Shown here: positions 54,891-64,000 of the stretch, piece by piece
Numbering within the stretch: the stretch's first letter is position 1
How the letters are laid out: each line of letters opens with the position of its first letter
Source: Corinectria fuckeliana
Lineage: Eukaryota > Ascomycota > Sordariomycetes > Hypocreales > Nectriaceae
Direction of reading: 5' to 3'
Assembly (NCBI GenBank): GCA_019137255.1
Contig: WPDH01000052.1
Span: 248,001-312,000, forward strand
DNA: 64,000 nt
Program-made: the position numbers and the translations under genes
The notes under the pieces: generated by a model
Seen by the model: the letters and a program-made list of their open reading frames with translations, nothing else
What the model was told of the DNA's origin: nothing
Databases searched by the model: none

Positions 54891-55047
54891 TGTGACTGCG
54901 TGTATTATGTAACTGTACTAAGCTAGGAAAAGGGGCGGAACAGTAAGTCCCTAAGGGGATCACTATTATCGCTAGATGCCTAGCATCTAAGGCAGAAATA
55001 TGAATAGTGCCTAATAGCAGGCCTGACTAGTAGTTCTACTACTAATA
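54891..55047. repeat. Left terminal direct repeat (LTR)
   Basis: Begins TGTGACTGCGTG and shares with the right copy the near-identical core AGTCCCTAAGGGGATCAC and the palindromic AGATGCCTAGCATCT. The outer (left) half keeps G and C; the inner half is mutated to A and T. Confidence 0.8.
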
Positions 55048-58000
55048 CACCCTCTTAGACTAGCTGCTAAGGGCAGTTAGTCTAACTAACTAATAAGACT
55101 ATTTATAACTATCTAATAGTACTAGCTAGCTAATTTCTTAGTGTTTTTAGCTTTTAAAAATAAGAGAATTCTTACTAGGGCTAAAATTAAACTCTAGTCT
55201 TAATCTAAAAGTATAATAGCTCTAGCTAGTATCTTAAGATAATAGTTAAAGTTATTATATAAGATTCTAGTTTTAAAAGAAGATAATAAAGAAAAAAGGT
55301 TATTATTATATTTAGTAAAAGTATAAGAAATAACTCTTTTTAGGCCTTTAAGTTAGTATTTTATATTAGCTACTAAGAGAAGAAGTCTTAAAATTATATA
55401 ATATATAGTAGCTCTAACTGTTATACTAAACTAACCTTTTTATTATTATAATAATAATATTACTAATCCTAATATATAAGGCTAACCTATTATATTAATA
55501 TCTTAATATCTAATAAGACTATAAGATTATAACTCTTATACTTTATTATACTAGTTAAGCAGCCTAATTAGTATAGCTAATTATTTAATATTAAATTAAA
55601 AGACTAAAAGATATTAACTATATAAGAAAATTATATCTTAATACTATTTTTTAAGCTTTTTAGAGGTCTTTTTAGCTAAGTAATATATTAATATTACCTC
55701 TAATCTTATTTACCCTCTTTTATATAGACTAAGTTATTTAATATAAAAGTAAATAAGATTATTATAAAGTTAAAAACTAAAAGATTCTCTAAGTGTTTTT
55801 CTTTTCTAATTTAATAGTAAGATAATATAAGAAATTATAAGTATTACTAGGCTTATTATATAGTCTTATTTAGAGCTATATATATTTATAATTATATAAT
55901 AAAAGTTATATATTTTTATTTTAAAAAAGACTTTATAAGACTATTTATTAGTATTTAGGCTATAAGTAGCTAAGATATCTTAACTTTATCCTTTTAAATA
56001 AGCTTATAAACCTAGTAATAATAGATATTAATATACTAAAGTATTATAACTAGCTTAGCTAACTACTTTATAATTAGCTAAATTATATTAATATTATTAT
56101 ACTAGATTTAGGCTATATCTTAAATCTTAATACTAACCTTTTTAAAAAGTTAACTTAAAGCTAGTTATTTCTTAACTATACTTATAAGAGTAAGTAACTT
56201 AGCTTTTATACTAGATATAATAATTATATTCTACTTTATAGCCTTCTAAGTGATAAGACCTTTATATAGTATAACTACTTAGCCTTATAAGAACTTTCTA
56301 GTTATTAAGTAGTCTCTAAAAGCTATATTTATAGCTATAAAGAGATTTTTTTAATTCTTAGTTACTATATAGTAAATATAATACTTTCTAGTGTTATAAA
56401 AGTAGCTAATATACTATTTTACTATTTTATTATACTTAAGACTTAGCTAATAACTAAATTAACTAAGCTTTAATAATATATAGAATATATTAGGCCTTAT
56501 AGTATTAGCAAAATAGCTTATATTACCTACTTTTATCTTATACTTTAAGATAAGACTAAAGCTAGCTTTATATATTATAAGTATAAAAATCTATAAGAGT
56601 AAAAGAGTTTTTTTCTTATAGACTTTTAGTTTCTTACTATTTAACTTAAATTTTCTAACTATAGTTAAAATATATAACTCTTAAGAAAGCTAAAAGTAAC
56701 TTATTATATAGTCTCTAATAATCTTAATTCTTAAAAACTAGTATAGCTCTTTTAGGTTTTTAACTTAATACTTTATTATTAGGGTATTATAAACCTATTA
56801 CTATTTACTTTTAAACTCTTTTAGCTATATTATAATAATATTATTTATATAAAAGAAGATAAAAAGCTTTTTATACTTAAAGATATAAAAGTCTTTCTTA
56901 TAAGCTTTAAAGTCTTAACTAGTAAAAAAGTAAGTAAGATTCTTATATTATAGTTTTAATAATATTTATAAGCTATAAAAGGCTCTTAAGAGTTTTAAAA
57001 AGACTCTCTTTTTAAATATTCTTAGTAATAGGTAGTAATAAACCTCTCTGCTTAGTAAAGTCTTAATAAAAGTATTAATAATATTATATTAATATATATT
57101 AAGGTTTTTCTTATAGTATTTTATATATATTACTTAAAAAGTCTTATATACTAAGATAGATATATAAGTCTTAGCTTTATTTTTATCCTGCTTATTACTA
57201 TAAGTAATTAGGTATATCTTAAAGTATATTATATAGCTTTATTTATTAACCTTATATATAAACACCTATTTAAGGTTAATAAGCTAAATATTATTATTTA
57301 GCTTATTTATAAAAATCTTTTTATAAGCTTTTTTATCTTTTAGGTTCTTAATCTCTAAAAGAAAGCTTATATACTACTAAGATACTTATAAGAAAGTTAT
57401 AGCCTACTTATATAACCTTAAAGCAGGTAGTATTATACTAATATAAAAAGAATATCTTTTTATGTTTAAAAGAGTTATATTAATAATATGTTTTATCTTA
57501 GTATACTCTTTAAGTTCTTTTTGCTTTTATACCTTAAGAGCTTTCTTTAAGAGCTTCTAACTATAGTACCTAAAGATTATATTAGCTTTCTAAAGGTACT
57601 AATTATAATCCTTTTAGGTTTTTTATAAAAAATTTTTAGTAACTAAAAAGAGGTATTATTAGGGTTATTATATAAGGTTAAATTAGTCTTACTATTTGTT
57701 TTATCTTTTAATATCTTATTAACTTATTTTAGTATAATAATTTATATATTAACTAAACTATTATTATTTAATAAGTCTTATAATTCTAATCTTTTTATAA
57801 GATTATTAGGTTTTATAAAGTTATTACTATTTTTAGCTTATATAGCTAATAAGATATTATTTATAATCTTAAGTAATAAATTATATAATAGTATTATACT
57901 TACTATCTTATATAGTAAGCTAAACTAATATAAAGTATTATTAAGAAAAGTAACTTATCTTATAGCTCTTTTAGTAAGAGAAAGAGAAAGTAAAATAGTC

Positions 58001-61000
58001 TTAAATATAATTTTAATACTTTTAATCTTAAAAGTGCTTTTCTTTTCTTATAAAGTCTTAGTTTAAGATTACTATTACTAAGTGTATTAGACCTCTTCTT
58101 ACTATTATATCTCTCTTAGAGATATTATAAGTAGTATTTAAATTTATAACTTAGTAAGGTTTAAAAAAGACTTTATAACTATTATATTAAGACTATCTTT
58201 CTTACTAATATTTTTATTATTAAAAACCTTTTTTATATTAATTTAGTTTAAGATTTTATAAGTATATTTCTTATAAGTCTTTATATTTTTCTTATATCTT
58301 AAATTAAAATATTCTTACTTATTAAACTATATATTAGTAAAAATTATAATCTTCTTACTTTAAGTTACTAGTATATAAATTATATATTATAACTTACTCT
58401 TATAGCTAATAAGATACTTAATATAAGCTCTTTTTATAAGTAAGCTTAAAAACTTATATAACTTAATATATTTTAAGATAGCTATAGTTATTAAGTAGGC
58501 TAAGCACTTAAAAACCTTAATATATACTTATAAGAGCCTTATATTCTTAGGAATATAACTATATATAAAGATATTATTTTTAACTTAGTCTTATTAGAGC
58601 TAGTAAGAGGTTACTTACTAATTTTTCTTTTAATAAGATATATAGTTAAGAAGATATACTACTATATAGTATATCTTAAAGGTAAGCTCTTCTAAGAGTC
58701 TTAACTTCTTAATTATAATCTTACTCTTAATCTTAATAATTCTTTCTAATATCTTAATACCTTTATTTTATATTAGAGTTAATAAGATAAACTTATAAAT
58801 AATTATACTATTATTCTTAAAGATCTCTTTTTTCTTTTTAGTAAAAAAAGCTTTTTTACTATTATACTATAAGAGTAAGATCTTAAAGCTATATTAAGTT
58901 TATAACTAAGCTTATAGCTTTCTAAATATACTTCTAATATTTAACTTTAACTTTAGAGGGTAAAAAAAGTATATTTTTATTATTATATTTATAAATAAGA
59001 CCTAATAATAATAGCTATTATATATAAGTACTAAAAAGTAATAAAAATTTTAATTTATTACTTTTTTAAGCTTTTAAAAGATATAGTTTAGAAACTTTCT
59101 TAAGACTATTATTATTACTTTTATTATAATATAAACCTAATATTTCTTAAGAAGAGGTCTTTTAACTTTTACTTTTAAACTTAATAAGGCTAGCTAATTA
59201 AGAGCTTTCTATCTTATATAACTATATTATTAATACTAGAGCTTAATATTCTCTTTAGAGACTATCTTAAGCTTTAAGGCTATTATAACTAGAGAGCTTT
59301 AAATAAATACCTTTATTAAAATAACCTACTAGCTTATATAAAGCTATATAAAAGCTATTATCTTAAAAGATTCTTTTATCTAAAAGACTTTTACTTTTTA
59401 ATTCTAAATAATACTATTACTATATATTTAAAAGCTTAAGATTATATTAAGATATATTCTTAGTATATAGTAAGTATACTTAAGTCTAATAAGCTTACCC
59501 TTAGAAAACCTAGAGTATTAAACTCTTAGGTTAACTATATTTTAGCTTTTTATAAATATCTTATTATCTCTTATATAAATAGTCTTTTTAACCTCTTAAT
59601 TAAAGCCTTTTTTAGAGAACTAGTCTATATAGTTAAAAAAGTAATATAAAATACTAAAATTATAAATAGTAATATTTTTAATTATAAGGTTTATAAAGGT
59701 TATATTATATATAGTTATATATAAAGTATTTATATTAGAAATAAGGCTTAAAAGAGAGGTTTAATAAGTAATAGTAATTATCTTTACCTTCTCTTTTAGA
59801 CTGCTAATTAGTATATAAGTTACCTTTTTTACTAGGGTCTAAGTATTAGCTTTTTTTAGCTCTTTTAGGTACTTATTAAACTACTTCTTAAAAGTCTTAT
59901 CTTACTTAAGGTAAAAGTTTTAGCCTTTTAAGATATATTTCTTCTTATATAAGACTAGAAAGTTAAAATATCTTTCTTACTATATAAGTATTTATATAAG
60001 ATACCTTTTTTTATAGCTAAAATACTTCTAACTTATAGCTTTAGTCTACTAGCTTAACTAAAAAGAGTTTAATAACTTAAGAGCTATTATAAAGTAAGCT
60101 TAAAAAGGATTTAACTTTTTCTTTCTTATATTATTATAAAAAAGGCGTATAATCTTAAGCAGATTATTTATCTTTTTACTCTTACTTTTCTACCTTATAA
60201 TAAGCTTATCTTAAGTGTAGTAAAACTCTTACTAAGGCTTTATTACCTTTAGAAACTCTCTTTTAGCTCTTTTCTTATTAATAGTAATTATCTTATATAT
60301 AATATAATTCTTTTAGGCCTTTTTAAACTAGTTAGCTTAGGCTTTCTAATCTTTTAACTTTTTCTTAGTTACTAAGGCTTAAAACTTTATCTTAACTTTA
60401 TAAATATTATTCTTTTCTTTAAGATTAATAAAAAGCTTAAGATAGCTAATAATCTTTTTAAGATCTTATATTTTCCTAATATATATAGTATAACTACCTA
60501 AAAAAGTCTTTAAGATAAATATCTTAAGCTTATTTAGCTTTTTCTTCTTAAAAGTCTTATCTTATAAGCTCTTATCTTATCTTACCTACTAAAGTATAAA
60601 TAGCTTATTATTATTAGCTTACTTAATATTATAGTTTTACTACTAATCTTTAAGGTTAAGCTAATAGATTTATATAGTAAGAGTCTTTTTCTTACTATTA
60701 CTAATACTTAAAAAATCTAGTCTTTTAGGCTTTAAAAAGAAGTCTCTCTTATTAATAACTAATATAAGGTCTAATACTAGATTATTAATACCTAATATAA
60801 TCTCTAAGCTAATATATTTCTAGATTTTATATATTATAACTAAAGTATAAATACACTTTAGCTATAAGATCTAGTTTTTAACCTTTTTTAGCTTAAAAAA
60901 AAAGTCTAAAAATACTTTTATACTATTTATATTTATTATATTAGTAGCTAAAAGTATATTAAATACTTAGTAAGTAAATTACTTTAGATTATATAAATTA

Positions 61001-61154
61001 CTTAAATTAGAATTTATAAGCCTTAAAAGTAATTACTTAACTAGAGGAGAAATTAGTTACTTATAAGTCTTTTTCTAATATTAAAAATAATACTAGATTA
61101 ATACTAAAAGCTAGAATTCACTTAAAAAGTTACTACTAGGCTTATAACTATTAA

Positions 61155-61311
61155 TATAACTATATATATTATATAACTATACTAAGCTAGGAAAAGAGGC
61201 AAAATAGTAAGTCCCTAAGGGGATCACTATTATCACTAGATGCCTAGCATCTAAGGCAGAAATATAGATGGTGCCCGATAGCGGGCCTGACTAGTGGTCC
61301 TACCACTAACA
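61155..61311. repeat. Right terminal direct repeat (LTR)
   Basis: Matches 54891-55047 base for base in length. The inner (left) half has A/T where the left copy has G/C, and the outer half (GGTGCCCGATAGCGGGCC) keeps G/C, the mirror image of the left copy. Confidence 0.8.
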
Positions 61312-61532
61312 GAGACTAATCGGGGCGGAAAGAAAATGGGCCCGGATACTTTCCGGTGACTTTCGGTGCCAATATATAAATGCGAGCGGTGCCCTCGTTT
61401 GTATTCATATAAATCTCGCCTTTTATTCAGGCCTTTCATCACGTTCGAGCACTTTCGGAAGTCAAGCACGACCGCTCAGTGTAGCCAGACGATTACACGG
61501 CCACCCACTTTTGACGAGTAATTAATTCCACC

Positions 61533-62423
61533 ATGGCGCACCACCACCACCATCACCACCGCGTTGTTCCAGAGAAGTCCCTAGGAGAACAAAACAAGGA
61601 GCATTTTGAGTAAGTGGCGCGATATCTCTGATGGCGCGACTATGGATTGCTGACGACCACAAGCCGAGTCGCTGGCGACGTTTTTACCATCCCCTGGATC
61701 GTCGATATGTCGAACCACATTGCAACGGAGCTACACCAGAATGCCGAATGGCTTGGCATCAAGCGTGCACAATCAGGCGGAAAGTCGCAAACCACCAAAA
61801 TGCTCGACTACGCATGCGGCAACGGCCTCGCCTCTCGTGTAAGTCCCACCCGCCCATGGCGATCCCGATTGTTAAACTCTCCCAAGGCCCTCGCGCCCTT
61901 CGTCGACTCCATCCGCGGCATGGACATTTCATCTGCGATGGCCGAGCAGTACAACCAGAAAGCGCGGGAGGAAGGATACCCCCCCGAAAAGAGACGCGCA
62001 ATTGCGGGAGACCTGCTCCATCCCGACGCGACTCCTTCGCCGGAGCTCAACTCGCCCGAGTTCTCCGGTTTCGATGTGATTGCGATGTGCACGGCGCTGC
62101 ATCACGTCGAGGACCACACGGCGATGATCCAGAAGCTCTCCGACAGGCTCTGCGAGGGCGGAGTCCTGATCGTCGTCGACTGGGTCACACCTTCGGAGAG
62201 CGGGTGTCTTCTTGCGGACAAGGCCCAGGAGATGGCGAACCACACGATTACACGCCTGGGATTCGAAGAAAAGGACGCCAAGAGCGCCTACGAGGAGGCT
62301 GGTCTTGAGGGATGGGGCTGGAAGTGGACCTCGAGTAGGTGCAAGATGCCCGAGGAGATTGGTGGCGAGCAACAGTTGTTCATTGCCCGAGGTCGAAAGC
62401 CAAGCACGGCAAAGACCTTGTAA
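61533..62423 (+). CDS. SAM-dependent methyltransferase with a natural N-terminal seven-histidine run
   Basis: Class I methyltransferase of unknown substrate. Three exons, 61533-61609, 61664-61838 and 61887-62423, phases consistent, 262 residues. The second intron (48 bases) has no stop and stays in frame, so it could be misread as coding; GTAAGT and CCCAAG mark it as an intron and its removal restores the Rossmann reading NGLASRALAPF. Motif I is MLDYACGNGLAS, followed by IRGMDISSAMAEQYNQK. Post I and motif II regions include FDVIAMCTALHHVEDH. The protein starts MAHHHHHHHRVV, seven histidines coded CAC and CAT. The ATG lies in a CCACCATGGCG context, 222 bases after the right terminal repeat. 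UbiE/Coq5-like small-molecule methylation is a guess. Confidence 0.88.
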
Positions 62424-62701
62424 GTGAGTGTCAATTGCAACATATGGTAGAGATTATGTAGCCTGTCGAGAGAAAGCAATGCCACGTTTATTTATGTAAA
62501 GATGTCATTTCTAAAAGGCTGTTCTAGACTAGCCTATGTGTTGTTAATTGCCAAGTTTACTATTTGCCGGACTCATTGCCTATATCCCAGTATCTAAGTA
62601 GAAACCTACCATCCCATCTGGTTCTGTCGTATTAGGGCCATTGACTCGATCCCTAAATGTCCACATAACCATTTAGCCCATCTCTTCCCAAAGAAACTGC
62701 C

Positions 62702-64000
62702 TTACAATGAGCGGCCTTCTATCTTGAGCACAATCCGTAGGTGCTTAAAAGCCAGCTTCTCGCCCTTGTGGCACGCCAGCAAGTTGGACGTCTTGAGGAC
62801 GTTCTTGATCTGGCGACCGTTGAGGTCAAGAGCAGCCAGCGCCTTGATCTCCTCGTCCTCGATGGCGTGCGCCGACTCGCCCTCGATCTTGGCATCGAGG
62901 TTGACGGTGCGGTTCAGAAAGCCGCGCCAGACGGCCTCGCGGGCGGCGGCATCGAGGGAAGGGTATTCGAGGGACATGTGGATGCGGCTCTGGAAGGCGG
63001 GATCCATGTTCTTGACGCGGTTGGTGGTCAGGAAGAGGATGCCTTCGTAGTACTCGAGCGTTCGTAGGAAGATGGAGACGATGCGGTTGCGGGCGATGTC
63101 GTTGGCGCAGCGGGCCTCGAGGAAGACGTCGCACTCGTCGAGCAGGAGAACCGCGTTCCAGTTGGCCACCATCTCAAGGATGCGGCCCAGGTTGTCCTCG
63201 ACCTCGTCGGCCTCGGCGCCCAGATCGCCGGCGCTCATGATGTACAGAGGCACCTTCATCTCCTCGGCCACCGACTCCGCCGTCAACGTCTTTCCAATGC
63301 CAGGACCTCCAGAGAGCAGCATGATAATGCCCTTGCCTTTGCCCGAGATGATGTCGTCAAAGGCATCCTTGTACTTGACTTGGCTCTGCGCGAAGGCGAG
63401 GATGAGCTCCTTGTGGTCCTCGGGGAGCACCAGCGAGCTAAAGGCCTGGTCGTTGAAGTTGACATCGGCGACATCGTCGATGAAGAACTCCATCCACCGC
63501 TTGTTTTTGAGGGCATAGCCTCGCACAATGGGGTAGGTCATGATAAGCTGTTCTTCAGTCAAAGGAGGACGCTTGCCGGAGCCTTCCTCTTCCCATTCAA
63601 TGTCGATGTCGCTGCCGCTGCCGCTGCCGCTCTCGTCGCCACAGGGCTTGCTTCTTCCGGCGAACTCCATGCCGGGATGAAGGTTTGTGAGCCAGACGGT
63701 CTGATCAGGGTTCAGCTTCTCCCAGTTCTCACCATCGATGACAATGCGTGACTGGACATTCTCCTTGCGCGACTTGCGTGAGTCGATGTGCCATGCGGCA
63801 ACGCCCTTGTAAGATCTGTAGCAGAACCCCGCAAGCTCCTCGAATTTTAGGCCGCGCTCGAGGAGGACGGCCTTGGCAGCGTCGAGATGAGGGTGGTACT
63901 CGAGGGGGTAGCAGTTGAGCTCGGAGAAGGGGACGGTGCCGAAGAACTGGCCAATTTGCTGGTTGCAGTCGGTCCAGCCCATGAACTTGCCGTCCCAGTC
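62702..64000 (-). CDS. Fungal AAA+ ATPase, 3' part, gene continues past the window
   Basis: The frame is open to the right edge; 433 codons including the stop are visible. The N-terminal part, with DNLG-free strands such as LKFEELAGFCYRSYKGV and NVQSRIVIDGENW, resembles the DUF7025-type domain that precedes AAA modules in fungal ATPases. The AAA core has Walker A GGPGIGKT, Walker B LLLDECDVF and the sensor 1 region FLTTNRVKNMD, followed by a lid with RQIKNVLKTSNLLA. An acidic Gly/Ser linker (SGSGSGSDIDIEWEEE) precedes the AAA domain. These proteins are common and expanded in filamentous fungi and their substrates are unknown. The true start lies to the right of 64000; the ATG at 63982 is internal. 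Confidence 0.92.
   Translation of the reverse strand, partial: DWDGKFMGWTDCNQQIGQFFGTVPFSELNCYPLEYHPHLDAAKAVLLERGLKFEELAGFCYRSYKGVAAWHIDSRKSRKENVQSRIVIDGENWEKLNPDQTVWLTNLHPGMEFAGRSKPCGDESGSGSGSDIDIEWEEEGSGKRPPLTEEQLIMTYPIVRGYALKNKRWMEFFIDDVADVNFNDQAFSSLVLPEDHKELILAFAQSQVKYKDAFDDIISGKGKGIIMLLSGGPGIGKTLTAESVAEEMKVPLYIMSAGDLGAEADEVEDNLGRILEMVANWNAVLLLDECDVFLEARCANDIARNRIVSIFLRTLEYYEGILFLTTNRVKNMDPAFQSRIHMSLEYPSLDAAAREAVWRGFLNRTVNLDAKIEGESAHAIEDEEIKALAALDLNGRQIKNVLKTSNLLACHKGEKLAFKHLRIVLKIEGRSL

Larger units (their letters stand above)
54891..61311. mobile_element. RIP-mutated LTR-type retroelement (about 6.4 kb)
   Basis: Two direct repeats of 157 bases (54891-55047 and 61155-61311) flank about 6.1 kb of extreme A+T DNA, dominated by TA, TTA and TAT words. 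Nearly every frame is closed by stops; no protein longer than about 60 residues is left. The repeats differ by about two dozen positions, all C/T or G/A transitions, which is what RIP leaves. The outer ends read TGTG at the left and AACA at the right, the TG..CA ends of LTRs. No clean 5-base target duplication is visible. The interior's many A-rich codons on the minus strand hint that the coding strand was minus, but no reverse transcriptase motif survives. A different element with terminal direct repeats cannot be excluded. Confidence 0.7.

Noticed and set aside
61312..61532. A target-site duplication for the LTR element
   Set aside because: The five bases left of the element (ATTAA) and right of it (GAGAC) do not match. 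A nearby GAGACTA on both sides is not at the ends.
1..64000. tRNA genes, CRISPR arrays, secondary-metabolite clusters
   Set aside because: No convincing tRNA B-box-like GGTTCGANTCC in a cloverleaf context, no spaced repeats, and no polyketide or peptide synthetase was seen.

Overview
The window is nuclear DNA of a filamentous ascomycete (Pezizomycotina, most likely a Sordariomycete). The evidence is: short introns of about 47-163 bases with GT..AG ends and CTRAC-like branch points; widely spaced genes on both strands; plant-cell-wall hydrolases; and a block of more than 6 kb of extreme A+T content bounded by short terminal direct repeats whose differences are all C/T and G/A transitions, the mark of repeat-induced point mutation (RIP). 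The species cannot be named from the sequence.

Layout. 1-8 kb: 5' end of a vacuolar amino-acid transporter gene (minus), a 3 kb gap, then a five-exon cation-chloride cotransporter. 8.7-16.5 kb: an unrecognised 647-residue protein with a short basic repeat and a CX2C-X10-CX2C knuckle, a CobW-type metal-chaperone GTPase, a divergent small conserved protein, and a six-exon LAMMER kinase. 17-21 kb: an F-box gene with a one-base frameshift, a zinc-free medium-chain dehydrogenase, and a small two-exon membrane protein. 22-27.6 kb: a hemicellulose locus with feruloyl esterase B, a decayed CE5 acetylxylan esterase, and a divergent GH11 xylanase with an XlnR/Xyr1-type GGCTAAA box. 27.8-33.7 kb: a broken beta-propeller-like gene, a BTB/POZ protein, and the wreck of an FAD monooxygenase. 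35.8-38.3 kb: a secreted GH3 beta-glucosidase. 38.4-52.7 kb: a housekeeping run of ceramide glucosyltransferase (GT21), tRNA-splicing endonuclease SEN2, gamma-butyrobetaine dioxygenase, SGT1 co-chaperone, lanosterol synthase ERG7, meiotic SPO11 and a YAR1-like ankyrin protein. 53.5-54.2 kb: a Cys/His-rich protein of unknown role. 54.9-61.3 kb: the RIP-mutated LTR-type element. 61.5-64 kb: a SAM methyltransferase whose protein begins with a natural seven-histidine run, and the 3' part of a fungal AAA ATPase that runs off the window.

How the genes relate. Feruloyl esterase, acetylxylan esterase (dead) and GH11 xylanase act on the same substrate, feruloylated and acetylated xylan, and probably formed one co-regulated cluster; the GH3 enzyme about 8 kb away trims glucosides. 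Lanosterol synthase (ergosterol) and ceramide glucosyltransferase (glucosylceramide) both feed membrane lipids, but nothing shows that they form a cluster. I see no complete secondary-metabolite cluster, CRISPR array, rRNA or convincing tRNA. The most unusual items are the opposed RIP gradients in the element's two terminal repeats, the hemicellulase cluster with its mutated splice donor, several genes or introns hidden from simple ORF reading (including a GC-AG intron in SPO11), and two uncharacterised proteins with internal repeats.
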